A stretch of 64,000 bases of DNA, taken from positions 124,001-188,000 of the forward strand of contig JAQSEB010000155.1 of assembly GCA_030063045.1 (NCBI GenBank), in the 5' to 3' direction. Under the pieces are notes generated by a model. The model saw only the letters and a program-made list of their open reading frames with translations. It was not told the origin of the DNA and did no database searches. Position 1 is the first letter of the stretch, and every line of letters starts with the position of its first letter. Positions 45,901 to 57,478 of the stretch are shown one piece after another. Position numbers and translations under genes: made by a program. Source of the DNA: Pratylenchus scribneri. Taxonomy: Eukaryota; Nematoda; Chromadorea; Rhabditida; Pratylenchidae.

Positions 45901-46297
45901 TGCCCACAATGCCCACCAAGGTCATTGCCGTGTAAACGGCGGTCATTGACCAAATTACGCGGGGGTCATCCTCTTCTTCTTCTTCCTCTTCCTTCATCCG
46001 CTTTTCTTCATTTGCCATTTGTCGTCCCCTTTTTTGCTCTCCACTGCCGATTTGGCCCAATTTTTTGTCCAATTTAACCCTTTGAATTGGATTGCTATGG
46101 CGCATTACTCTCTCCACCAAAGTGTTCAATTGTTGTCCGTCGGTTGGCGGCCATTTGCATTCGGCCGATTCATTCAGAAGTCGCAAAAGAATTTGGGAAT
46201 TTTGGTCAGAATGAATTTGTTGGGGCGAACTGCGTAAAATGGACAACAATGCTGGACAAAGCCAGCCAATCTCCAAAAGTGTTAAATTATGTCGCAT
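39958..46297 (-). CDS. trhr-1: TRH-receptor-like neuropeptide GPCR
   Basis: Rhodopsin-family receptor resembling thyrotropin-releasing-hormone receptors; C. elegans has one such gene, trhr-1, for a TRH-like neuropeptide. Exons (minus): 46297-45860, 45262-45091, 42994-42928, 42878-42710, 42665-42506, 42130-41871, 41204-41074, 40421-40282, 40235-39958; all phases join, 604 aa. The long N terminus has an acidic run (EEEEEEEDD) just before TM1 (VGIVGNILVVVVV). ITPTNCYLVSLAISDC is TM2; TVERFIGICHPLRARYICTV is the ERF/intracellular loop 2 region. RAKLIILFIWCF starts TM4. The third intracellular loop carries an unusual Pro/Gln/Asn-rich insert (exon 42130). CWLPYRAMVMYNSF is TM6 and CAINPVLYNLMSGRFRQAF is TM7 with NPxxY and helix 8. 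The start is the first ATG, but the N terminus could extend. The ortholog call rests on remembered family motifs. Confidence 0.9.
41242..41771. mobile_element. AT-rich element with GAGAGCG ends
   Basis: Starts GAGAGCGTATTT and ends AAATCCGCTCGCTCTC, an imperfect inverted pair. The interior has the same TCAATATTTT / TTTTGCCATTTT repeats as 27366-27905. It lies in an intron of the TRH-receptor-like gene. Confidence 0.55.
43197..44878 (+). repeat. TTCCGG minisatellite in TRH-receptor-like gene intron
   Basis: Roughly 55 units of CTTTCCGGAAAATGTTCGCC + AAGTTTTATTT with length variants of 25-33 bases. Variants include TTCGTC for TTCGCC and longer composite units containing TTTCCGTTTTATTTTTTC. The + strand has few stops, so many overlapping ORFs (up to 179 codons, KMFAKFYFFPENVRQVLF-like) appear in all frames; these are artefacts. 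The same unit recurs at 50257-50625 and 56823-57478. Confidence 0.95.
45340..45645. mobile_element. Palindromic MITE-like element (family A)
   Basis: GAAACGGTTTTAGACC, ACCAATTTGTAGATCTCATC and GAGACGCGTCAAATGG on the left are matched by complements near 45555-45635 (GATGAGATCTACAAATT, GATCTAAAACCGG). It lies in the first intron of the TRH-receptor-like gene. Confidence 0.65.
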
Positions 46298-49200
46298 TTT
46301 CTTTTTCTCTAAAAAAGAATTAAAAAATTTGTAATTTATTTGAAAATTAAAAAAAAAATAAATATATAAATTTTAACGCAATTTCAAAGGTGAAATATAG
46401 TCCCAAAAATATTTATTTTTAAATTTTCGATGTAGGGTGTAGGCCAGAATATTGAAATTAATTTTTGACCTTTTAAAACATTAAATGTGGGTTGAATAAA
46501 CGAATGAATATTTTATTAATATATTCGGGAAAAAATAAGGAAGAAAGACCTCGAGCAAAAACAAAACAAAAAGTTTGAATTGGCAAAAACAAAAAGTGGG
46601 ACGAGGGAATGAGAATGTGTGAATGCATTCAATGGGAAAAATTTGAGAATTGACCCTAGGGCATCATCGTAAAGAATGAATAATAGAATTATGAAAAGAA
46701 GAGAAAGAAAGTGTTTCTTGAAATTATGACGGTCACTTGTGTAAATGAGACGAATCGGTGGAAAATTTTGAAAAAAAAAAATATCAAAAAAATATCGAAC
46801 TTGTTTTGGCAATGTAAATAATTTATTTATTTTAAAAACAATAATGAATAATTTATCGTAAAAATTATATATAGGTGAATTGAATAAAATGTTTATTTAA
46901 AAAGAATAAAATAAGGAGATTAGTTCTCAATTCTCATAAATAATTAATTTATAGTTTCTGGTTTCTCCGTATATTAAATTATTGAAGGAAAAAAAACAAA
47001 TATTGGCAAATTATAGTTTAATCGCACAAATAAAATTATGCTAATTATAGCCCACTGCTTGTTTTTTATCCATTTCGATCTACAAAAGAATATTTAGGAA
47101 TATTCAAAATAAATTTTACGTCAAAATCATTTGGATAAGAATTGAATCTTTTTTGTATAATAATTTTTTTTAATATAAATTTTTATGGGAAGGAAAATGA
47201 AGAGAATGATTTTATTGAAGAATTTGTGAAATATTAAATTCATTCATAAATTCCTTGAAAAAATTTGCATTTTTGAGCAAATAATGTTAAGGAAAATTGA
47301 CCAACTTCCAAAAATGGTCATCCACATTTTTTTTTGGCCATAATAAATTCCACTTCCTGTGCATTCCAAATGCCGCAAATTTTTTGGCACTTTTTAGGAC
47401 CAAAATTTGGGGCAACGTGGCCGAATAAAAAACTTTTTTATTCTCCCATGGAATTGATGAAGAATAAATGGGCGACCTACCAAAGGAACGCCACCAACCA
47501 AAAAGAACGCATTTGGTTTTGAGAGGCACACAAATTGCAGTGGAGAGCAAACAAAGATCAAATGGAGAGGATGTGGCATTTGGATGGTTTGAGGGGTTTT
47601 AGAGGTGGGGTGGAATTTGTTGGAAGAAGCACACAAAATTGAGGAAATGGGACAAAAATGGCAGCAGAATTGCCGGCCACATATTGGAATTGGAATAAAT
47701 CGAGGACCGTCGGACGGACGGAACCCGTAGACGAGATTGGCCTTTGAATAAGGCAAAAAGGGCGGAATGAAGAAAAGGAGGAGATTATTTGTTTGGGCCA
47801 CCACAAAAAGCGGCGTTGAAATTTGATGAGCGCAATTGGCCACCGTCCCAAGCATTGGAGGAATGAATGATGAGGGAAAATGGACAGACCAAAACCAAAA
47901 TGAATAAAAAATATTTGGTGGGAAAGATTTAAGGGGGAGTGGAAAGAGAAAGATTTGAATGGGATGAGACATTTTTGGGAATTTAAATTTTGGGACAATA
48001 AATGAGCCAAAATCAGACTATGGATAGATTGGATGGCATAGGAGAATGCACTTAGAAATTTTGGGGACAAATTCCGTACTAAATTATAAATTAGTATACT
48101 TGTTGGCTTTGTATCCACTTTTTGGGTTAACTGGGAAAAGTGAAGGGTGAAAGTCCCCTTTGGGTCATTAGAATTACGGTAAGAATTATTTGAGGTTATC
48201 TAAGATGATATATTATCCCTAAATGTCCCCAAATGACCCTAACCATTATTGTCCTGTCCTGACGAAGAGGGGACTATTCACTTTTTCCTATCTTAACAAA
48301 AAAGCGGATACAAATTCAACAAATACACAAATTAGCATAATTTTGGGTTTGGAATAAGGAATGGTTTTTTTTATGATTTTTTCAACTATTTTCTATATTG
48401 ATTTTGTGAATTAATCAAATAAATTCTCTGTGTTTTTCTTTTTTTAAGAGAGACAAAAATAACATTTTTAAAGTGTTCCTCGCGAACACATCATCTTTTT
48501 TTTTGAAGGGGCCAAATGGGCCAAATTTCTTCCTACTTAAATAAGTGCCTTCATATAAAGAAAATATATTTGTTGAGGAGAAGAATGTAACACATTTTTC
48601 GAATTAAATTTATATAATCATTTTGTTTATTGAAATTGATTAATGAATTAGAATTATAAGATTAGGGTCAAAATTGATGCGAAAATTGTTGGAATAATTC
48701 CTAATCCAAAAAGAGGACATGAAATAAAATTAAAAATTTTTTTATAATTGGGGTCAAAACAAAATTGATGATGTAAGGAAAGTTTTTTTTTTTTGAATAA
48801 ATTTGAATCCAAAGTTAGGACAAGTATTATTGTAAAATTGGCCATTTTAATAAATTTAATTTAATTAAGCCACTGAAAATTGTTGGTTTCGCTGATGATA
48901 TTAAATTTCCTATGAGTACGATTAATATTCCTTTCAAAATCCATCCAGATTTCTCGATTTTATAGAAAAATTATATTAAAAGAATAAACTCTTTTGTGAA
49001 ATTTTTTCATTAATTTATTGAATTGAATGGATTCTTGTAAATTGTGGTCAAATTTGTTCTCAAATTATTTTAAAAATTGAATATTAAAAAGTATTTAATT
49101 TATTGTAATCTTATTACTGAAATTTTATACTAAAGTTTAATTACAATAATTTTTGCAAATTTTGGGCAAATTTTGGACAATATTTATGGTTTATGTGTTG

Positions 49201-50256
49201 TGTCCCATTAAACATTGCCGTCTTTCAACAAAATCAATGAATGATTTAGCCTAACCCAAAGTCGACTTTGGCCAAATATTAAAAAATGTGCGGAGATGGG
49301 GAAGTAGGGGGGAGTGGTCGGATTTTGGGAGGAAGACAGTTTCCTACGGGAAGAAAGTCCATCTTGCCATTATTGCCAGGCCAGCCTCCTCTCCCCATTC
49401 CTTCCCCGAATGAGAAGACGGACGGATTCCCTCCAGCTTCAGCAATATGATGGTACTGGTGGATGGATGGTAAAATATTTTGTGCAAACATTGGCCAAAT
49501 CGAAGCCACCAGAGCCAGCCGCTCATTTGGCCAAGGAGGGAACAGTGAGGGGTATATTTTAAAGTGGCAAATTGTGGAATGGAACAAATGATGGATAAGA
49601 ATATTTTGGGCCGATATTACTTAGAATGGGAATGCATAAAAATAAAAATGAAGTGGTTTTTTGCGAATTTGTTTGGGCACGTGTAAAGCTGTAAAGGAGT
49701 CAGAAGGGTAAAAATAGGGTAAAAAATGGAACATTATTGATCAAAATACGTATAAATGGTACATTGATGATAGCTAAATTTGTTGATTTTGTAAGAATAA
49801 TTTGCAGTTAATTGGCTAAAATATAAATACAAACACAGACTTTTGAGTCTTGAGTAATTTTGAATTTTTACCCACTTGAACTTTATTTGGATAAATTGTC
49901 TTTTTACTGCTTTTCGAAAAAGTTCAATTTCCGAGTGATTGGAGAGCAAAGTTCATCCTGATTTTTTCGTCATAAAAATTTTTCCAAAAATAATATTTAT
50001 GCAAATTGTTTGTTTTTTAAAATTGTATTTTCAAGATTACCAAAAATAATTAAATGAACAAACGAAAGCAAATAAATACATTTTTTTGTTGAATAATTCG
50101 AGAAATTAAACCATAAAAATTTTGTCTTTTAAAAGGACACTGTGAATTTGAAAAATTGAAATTTTTTTGTTTTAAAAATTTGATACTGGCGTTTCTGCAA
50201 AAAATGCAAAAATGTATTACTAATAAAAAAAATTAGAATGAATAATTGTCAAATTT
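46298..50256. other. Long stretch without a supported gene
   Basis: Upstream of the TRH-receptor-like start. At 47290-48120 a purine-rich + strand leaves two overlapping minus frames open for 180-190 codons, but neither has splice signals, a domain or a natural composition. A short hydrophobic minus-strand open segment at 48655-48970 (e.g. FGLGIIPTIFASILTLIL) and a GC-richer patch at 49280-49560 could hold exons, without enough support to call them. Confidence 0.45.
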
Positions 50257-50625
50257 TATTTCTTTACGGAAAAAGTTCGCCAAGTTTTATTTTTCTTTCC
50301 GGAAAATGTTCGCCAAGTTTTATTTTTCTTTCCGGAAAATGTTCGCCAAGTTTTATATTTCTTTCCGGAAAATGTTCGCCAAGTTTTATTTTTTCTTTCT
50401 GGAAAATGTTCGCCAAGTTTTATTTTTCTTCCGGAAAATGTTCGCCAAGTTTTATTTTTCTTTCCGGAAAATGTTCGCCAAGTTTTATTTTTCTTTCCGG
50501 AAAATGTTCGCCAAGTTTTATTTTTTCTTTCCGGAAAATGTTCGCCAAGTTTCATTTTTTCTTTCCGGAAAATGTTCGTCAAGTTTTAATTCTTTCCGGA
50601 AAATGTTCGCCAAGTTTCATTTTTT
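50257..50625 (+). repeat. TTCCGG minisatellite, second array
   Basis: About 12 units of TTTCCGGAAAATGTTCGCCA + AGTTTTATTTTTC, the same family as 43197-44878 and 56823-57478. It ends just before the exon-like sequence at 50834. Confidence 0.95.
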
Positions 50626-50833
50626 CACTCATTTTTATTATTTTAATGAAGAGCTTTTTTCAATTCGTCATAAATAAGTATTCTGGCTAATTGGCATGAA
50701 ATTGTGTAAAATAAAATGAATATAAAAAAAATTTAAAAGATTAAAAATTATAATCTTATATAATATAAAAGGAGATATTTTAATAAAAGAAAATGCCCAA
50801 AAATATATGAAAAAAATAAATGATCAATTGAAG

Positions 50834-51260
50834 CAAGGCAAAAGGGTCATTGGCCATATGGCTTATGCTTTCTTTTGGAGTTGACCAAACAGCAATGTTT
50901 CTTAGCTGATGGTTCGCCTAATTGGATGGATGCTGATGCACCCGGCGGTGCCCAATTTGGAAATGGAAGACAAATTGAGTTTATGGCACGTGCCTATGGA
51001 ATTTTGGAGCATGTGAAGGGGCGAGGGTGGAGGATAGCCAATTAAATTGGATAACAATTGACCGAAATACACTCAATTTGATGATCAAAATCCATTCCAT
51101 TAATAGGCATGTTGGATTTACAAAGGACAAAATTGTGAATTTTGTTTCTTTTGGTCTTATTTTAATTTCTAAACCTTGGCCAATTTTGCAGAGTGCTTCT
51201 ACCGCTGCAAAATGGTTAAACGTTCCGCAATCCAATCTATTAAACTGTAGACTCTTCTAA
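50834..51260 (+). CDS. 3' end of an unrecognised gene
   Basis: Exon ~50834-51012 is clearly coding in one frame (KGHWPYGLCFLLELTKQQCF..., then LADGSPNWMDADAPGGAQFG and QIEFMARAYGILEH) and ends at CAT|GTGAAG in phase 0. Exon 51192-51260 follows TTTTGCAG and reads ASTAAKWLNVPQSNLL to a stop, joining in phase 0. No start codon was found: the frame closes at 50821, and upstream lies a minisatellite, so it is either the end of a longer gene or a truncated copy. I do not recognise the family. Confidence 0.5.
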
Positions 51261-52305
51261 AATTAGGCAACCATATTATCTCCTCATTCAATTAATGAAA
51301 TTGAACCACTTTTACTGATTTAAAAAATTGACCACTTGAATGGACTATGATTTCTATAATAATATATAATACATTTAAATTAAGGGATTTGACCATTTTG
51401 TTGGTATTGGTAGGCAGATCTTTCGAAGGAGTGGGTCCATTCCATTTAATTTTTTAAAATTATTCATTAAGAAAAGTATTTATAAATAAAAATCATTTTA
51501 TATTAAAAAAATTTTTCCATTTTAATTGGGAATGCATTAAAGGAAAAATTTTTTCTTTTCTCTAATTTTATTCTTTTTCTTTGCTTCGAGGCTAAAAAGA
51601 GTTTCTTTTAGGTATAGGGGTTATGTTAGAATCGGCTGATGAGTCCTAGGGTTGGACTCTAGAACTATGGATATGTAGGGGTTAGGGGCTTGGCCATAAA
51701 TTTGGAAAGTCATCGCCATTTTTGTGCTAATTTGGTTTTTGGCTTGTAATAACTCATGCGTCAATTTTAGTGATCTAAACTGCTGATAATATTTGTCTGG
51801 ACTATCGATTGGTATATATAGATTATTATGACAGCAAAAAATTTGACCAACTTATGGCCAAAAACTATGCAAATTCACACCAAATTAGATGCAAAAATAG
51901 TCGAATTTAGGGAGACTAAAAACCACATTTATGCATTAATCTTTCGCGATTCATTCATAGCCATGGCCAGGAAATTAACCCATATTATGCGCAACTTTTT
52001 TGATGTTTTCTATTAAATTCATTTCTATCTTCCATTCAATATTCTATCTCATAGTAGCTTTTAATTTACCAATTTTGGATTTCTATTCCTATCTTTAACA
52101 AATCAAATTCATCAAGTTCATACGAACCAAACAGCTTTTTCAAATTAGCAGATTAAAATTTGCACCCGATACTATCGAAATTTAGCGATATTTAATGTTT
52201 AATTAATTATTTCACATTTTATTAATAGTTTTAATTCAATTCCATTCCTTTTTCAGCATTATACAATTAAATTCATAATTTAAAATATTCTCAAATAAGC
52301 AAATT
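51261..52305. other. Intergenic, no supported gene
   Basis: AT-rich. At 51640-51710 there is TAGGGTTGGACTCTAG...TAGGGGTTAGGGGCTTGGCC, the complement-type sequence of the CCCTAA-core elements, probably a decayed copy. Otherwise nothing is seen. Confidence 0.5.
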
Positions 52306-54694
52306 ATGGAGGACAAAAAGGGAGAAGAAGCAAAAAATGTGGATGAACCAATGCAAAAACGGACCAAATATGAAAATGTTGAAACTTCCACTTCCTCATC
52401 AGTACAATCTGATCAAAAGGTTTTTAGCCAAACAAATTTCTCTCAATGATTAAGTTGGAATGTTAAAAAGCAAGAATTATAGGACTTTTAAAATAAAATC
52501 TGAGAAGAATTATACATGCATTCTGTTAAGAAAAATTTTTAAATTTTTAACAAAAAAATTGAGAAAAAATATTTATGAATTTAGAAAAGTGGAAAAACCG
52601 AAATTGGGCCGATGGATGCAACAGAAATTAGCGGAATTCTTTTTCGCTGGATGCAAGTCCCCGCAAATCGAAATATTCACTTTTTCGGTTCGGTTTAAAA
52701 AATTTGAAATCAAATTGAATGGTCTTAAGGCTTTTTGTCTCAACGGTATGAACCCGAATGTTGCAGCGATTTATTCACTGACGTCCAAATTGAATCAAAC
52801 AAACAAAAATTGGGCCAATTCTTGGATGAGAACAATATGGACGAGGCAATGAATGTGCGAACAAAATTGCTGAAAATGGTGCCAAATAATGCGGATATTT
52901 TGGAATATCTGTACAAAATTGATATTAATCGCGGGGATTTTATGGCCGCAGAGGGCATCGTGTCACGACTCCTTTATTTATTCCCGGATGAAAAAAAATA
53001 TAAGAGGTTTGTGGAATTGTGGAAGTATATAGAAACTCATGCATATAGTTGAAAATAATTTTATTTTGGAACTTAATTTCTTCGAGGATCTTTTACTGAA
53101 TTATATCGCATTTTATTAGAATAATTTAACTCAGTTTAATAAATGATTGAAAAATTATTGGTATAATTCAAGCTGACTCTGCTTTAGATTTATAAGCCCG
53201 GTCGATCATCGGGCCGAACAATTTTTTTGGAAAGATTAAAATTAAATTAAAGCACATTTCACAAATTTATTTACAGCTATCAACAAAAACTGCTTCCAAA
53301 AGTTGATGCAGCTGACAAAGCACTATTTGATGAGATAGACAAACTCAAGTTGGAATTTATGGCTAAACAAACATTGATTGACCCGAAGCTGATCGCGGCT
53401 CGAAAAGCATGTTTCCTTGAACGTTTTTGGCAAAACACCTTAGCCATTGAGGGAGTATCACTTACACTTGATCAAATTATTGAGAAAGTGAAGAAAGATG
53501 AGGCAAAACAGAGGGCTTCTTCGGAAGAAGAAGACCCTGAACTATTGGAACTTGATGGAGTGATGGAGTTGAACAAGTATTTGGAGCAACAAAATTACAA
53601 GGAACCGATTGATTTGCTCAAACTGGACCGCGAAGTTTGTTTTTCTCCTAATATTGATTAGCAAATGAGAATAAGGATAAGCAACAATGCAAAATTTACA
53701 TAAACCTTAAAATCGATTTTAAGTAAAAGCTTAATGGAAATTTTCAAAACATTTTAATGGATTTATAAAGTTTTTGCATAAATAAATTAACAATGTAGAA
53801 AATTTCAGTCAAAACCCACTATCTTGGCCATTCCCGAAAGTTTGGTCTTGATATGGACCTGCCGGTCTTGAAATCGGTTATTCTCAAAGACACTTAATAA
53901 ATCAATCTCGATCAAAAAATTTTCTAAATATTAATTTGAACTTTCTTTAAGGAATTATTGTTGATGCATCGAAAGCAAATGATTAAAATTATGAATTATG
54001 AAGAATTTGCTGCCCATTTATGCGGAAAATTTCGAGAAGAAGATTGCGAGGAAGTGTTCCATCAACAACCATACCAACCAGTATATTCGGATCAAATCGA
54101 AAATGAAATAGAGAAATTTTGCAAATTCATCAAGGATGGTATTGAAATGGTGGAGAAGGGCGAAATGCATCCCGTGGAGCTGGCAGCTTTGGCCAAATAT
54201 TATTTCGTAAGCAAAAATAAGATTTTTAACATAAGAATATTGGCATTTTTATGACAATATATATTTGTTTTCTGGTTAACAAGAAAATATATTTGTCAAA
54301 AATTGGATTTCTAAAATTGTTCAATCTGTTATATATTTTATAAAAATTATAGTGGATTATGGATTTTATCAAACAAAATAATGATAGCAAATGAATATTC
54401 ACCAATGTAATAAAATACTGTATCCCTTGTTCATCACAGGTCCATATTCACCCTTTTGTTGATGGCAACGGGCGGATGTCACGAACAATTCTCAACATTG
54501 TTCTTCAATGCTTCTCCTATCCACCAATCATTATTCAAAATCGGAAAAAGGAGGAATATATTGATGCTATTGAGGCGGCGGTCGTCGGCGATGTGCGACA
54601 ATTTGTCCGACTTATTGCCAATTATGTGGCCGAATCACTGAGAGTAAGCGTTCAACAAGGCGGTATTCCCTATCCAGAATTGGATGGCGAATAG
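52306..54694 (+). CDS. fic-1: Fic-domain AMPylase/de-AMPylase (FICD-like)
   Basis: FICD/FIC-1 enzymes transfer AMP to, and remove it from, Hsp70-class chaperones such as BiP. Exons: 52306-52419, 52585-52687, 52730-53006, 53277-53634, 53952-54206, 54440-54694; phases join, giving 453 aa against ~458 in human FICD. Residues ~90-160 look like TPR repeats (e.g. MDEAMNVRTKLLKMVPNNAD). The inhibitory helix is TLAIEG (Glu ~223). The Fic motif is HPFVDGNGRMSR (His ~373), so the catalytic and regulatory residues are intact. MHPVELAALAKYYF precedes it, as in the family. Odd point: the N terminus (MEDKKGEEAKNVDEP...KRTKY) is hydrophilic and no membrane anchor is seen, whereas FICD is an ER type II protein. 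Exon 2 is the least certain; its following intron is only ~42 nt. Confidence 0.92.
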
Positions 54695-55641
54695 TGGTTA
54701 TGGATGTTCATGGAGAAATCGTTCATATTATTCTCGTTTTCCCCATTTAGTTGTTTATTTTTGGCCGTTAAACAATTGTCTCTTAGTTAGATATTAATCA
54801 TTTTATGTCAAGCTTATTAAATTATCTAAGTTTACAAATATAATTTAAAAGTATTGAATTCAATTTGAATATGCCACAAAATTCATTTAAATATCCTAAA
54901 ATAGTTTAATATTGCTTGAAAAAATTAATTTTGAATAATTTTTGTAGATTCCAACAAAAACAATACATATATTTTCCCAAAATCTTAATAATTTTTGTGA
55001 ACAATTTTAGTAAAAAAAACTATTTTTTGTAATTTTTTTTAAAATTATTCACATCTTCTTGCTATTATTTTTGTTTTTATTCCTGCTCCTCTATGTAAAT
55101 ATAGGTATTAAATTAAAAATGGCCAATTTTTTACCTTCATTTTTCATTTTTAAAAAATTTTTAGGCCTAGTTTTTTTGTTAAGTTTTTTCAAATTTTGAA
55201 TTATAAAATTGTAAATTTCCAAAATTCATAATTGCCTCATTTTTAAAAATGTTCACTTTTTGTTAGCCTCCATGAATGTTTGATTGTCATGTTTTTCGGT
55301 CCAAATTCTTTACATTTGTCTTACTTCAACACATTATTTAATTATAGATGATTTCAATAATTAATTTACCCAAAAATATTGAATTTATCTTTCATTTAGA
55401 AATGTCATTTTTATGGCCATAAAAATATGGTCAAGTAGGGTTCCATTAAATTCTAGTACTTAAATTTTCCTAAGTTATACAAATCTTAAAAATGCAAATA
55501 TGAAAAATTTTTGATAAATTCAAATATTTTATAGGTAAATTAATATTAATTTCAATCTCAATATGTACTAATAAAATTTTTTTGTTTCACTTTTAAGCTT
55601 TTTGTTGCTGCATAATAGGTAATCGCCATTGATTCCCCAAC

Positions 55642-55799
55642 AGGGATGGGTTCGATGGCCCAAAATAAAAAATCGAAATCGAAAAACGAAATTTCGATGG
55701 GTCAAAAAATTTTTCAAAACCGAAAAACGAAATTTCGATGCCAAAAATGACCGAAAATCGACATTGAAACGAAAAAATCGAAATATCGAACCCATCCCT
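55642..55799. mobile_element. Short hAT-like MITE, CAGGGATGGGTTCGAT ends
   Basis: A 158-bp element: CAGGGATGGGTTCGAT at the left and ATCGAACCCATCCCTG at the right are exact complements. The interior repeats CGAAAAACGAAATTTCGATG twice. Non-coding. Confidence 0.85.
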
Positions 55800-55889
55800 G
55801 GTGTAATATCATATTGCAATTATGGGCACATATCATTTGGGAAATTCCCAAATGATGTGTGTCCATTAATTGCAATATGATATTACACT
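55800..55889. repeat. Almost perfect hairpin abutting the MITE
   Basis: GTGTAATATCATATTGCAAT at 55801 is the exact complement of the sequence ending at 55889. The middle also pairs (CATTTGGGAA / TTCCCAAATG), with one or two mismatches. It begins at the base after the MITE ends. Confidence 0.85.
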
Positions 55890-56822
55890 TATTATTATAA
55901 ATCTCAATTTTCATCCCAGACATTTTGTTGCGTATTTTCTCCATTATGATTATTTATTCACAAATGTGTTGTTGCTATTTATAAACATTTATCAATTTGG
56001 AAAATAAAAATAACTTCTAGGAATATTTTTTTTATAAATACTATTGCCATTAGAGTAAATTGGACAAAACTTGGAAGGATAAGCATTTACTAATTTTTTA
56101 TTCTCAGACTTCAAATTATTAATAAATTTTTAGTCCTCAAAATTTTATTTTCAAAATTCAAAAATACCATAGGAGATGAGTCTTGAAAATGTAAGGCCCA
56201 ATACAATTTATAAACATCCTAATGAAAATATTTAAAGGAATAAAATCGTTAAAAAATTATGATTCCATTTCACAATTCCACAGAAAGCTACCAAAATTCT
56301 TCACACTGTTGGTTCGTAACTAGATAGTGGATAATCTTACCGATCCGAAAACCCTTCTTTTGCCTTTAATAATTTAATTGTGAATATTTATTCGAATTTT
56401 ATGGCGAAAGAATTATTGAACTACCTCCCTGCTGATCCTTTTCATTTTTTCTCAGTCAATAAGATAAGGTCAATTTGTTGAGTTTCCGTTTCCCATCAAA
56501 AAATATATTACTAGAGTGGTCATGTTTAACAATCGGTGCCTTTGATGCGGATGAATTGGCCGAAAAAATTTACATAAACCCTTTTTCAATTTAATTTGCT
56601 GAATCAAATACACAAGCAATATTAATGTATTATTGAATTTTCACATTTTGGGTATAAAATTTTTCTTTTTGACAATTCAACATGAAACAGATATAAAAAA
56701 ATATGAAAGGGTTCATTCATTCATTCATTTTATTAAAAATGAAAAAGCAATGAATTCCCAAATACAAATACCGAATGATAAGCGTGAATCAACATATGAA
56801 TGGACACTTCACAATTTTTACG

Positions 56823-57478
56823 TTAAGTTTTATTTTTTCTTCCCGGAAAATGTTCGCCAAGTTTTGTTTCTTCCGGAAAATGTTCGCCAAGTCTTATTTC
56901 TTTCCGGAAAATGTTCGCCAAGTTTTATTTCTTTCCGGAAAATGTTCGCCAAGTTTTATTTCTTTCCGGAAAATGTTCGCCAAGTTTTATTTCTTTCCGG
57001 AAAATGTTCGCCAAGTTTTGTTTCTTTCCGGAAAATGTTCGCCAAGTTTTATTTCTTTCCGGAAAATGTTCGCCAAGTTTTATTTCTTTCCGGAAAATGT
57101 TCGCCAAGTTTTATTTCTTTCCGGAAAATGTTCGCCAAGTTTTATTTCTTTCCGGAAAATGTTCGCCAAATTTTATTTCTTTCCGGAAAATGTTCGCCAA
57201 GTTTTATTTCTTTCCGGAAAATGTTCGCCAAGTTTTATTTCTTTCCGGAAAACGTTCGCCAAGTTTTATTTCTTTCCGGAAAATGTTCGCCAAGTTTTAT
57301 TTCTTTCCGGAAAATGTTCGCCAAGTTTTATTTCTTTCCGGAAAATGTTCGCCAAGTTTTATTTCTTTCCGGAAAATGTTCGCCAAGTTTTATTTCTTTC
57401 CGGAAAATGTTCGCCAAGTTTTATTTCTTTCCGGAAAATGTTCGCCAAGTTTTATTTCTTTCCGGAAAATGTTCGCCG
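56823..57478 (+). repeat. TTCCGG minisatellite, third and most regular array
   Basis: About 21 copies of a 31-base unit (TTTATTTCTTTCCGGAAAAT + GTTCGCCAAGT), the central ones identical. 31 = 3x10+1 and the + strand has no stop, so all three + frames are open (up to 289 codons, reading e.g. FRKMFAKFYFFPENVRQVLF). I treat these as repeat artefacts. Confidence 0.95.

Larger units (their letters stand above)
54695..56822. other. Intergenic region with a MITE and hairpin
   Basis: AT-rich downstream flank of the Fic gene. It holds the element at 55642-55799 and the hairpin at 55800-55889. No exon supported. Confidence 0.55.

Noticed and set aside
47394..48118. Minus-strand ORFs of 192 and 186 codons
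   Set aside because: Two overlapping frames are both open because the strand is pyrimidine-rich. No splice sites, domain or start context support either one.
49314..49562. + ORF of 82 codons in a GC-richer patch
   Set aside because: No flanking splice signals and no recognisable motif; opposite-strand frames are equally open.
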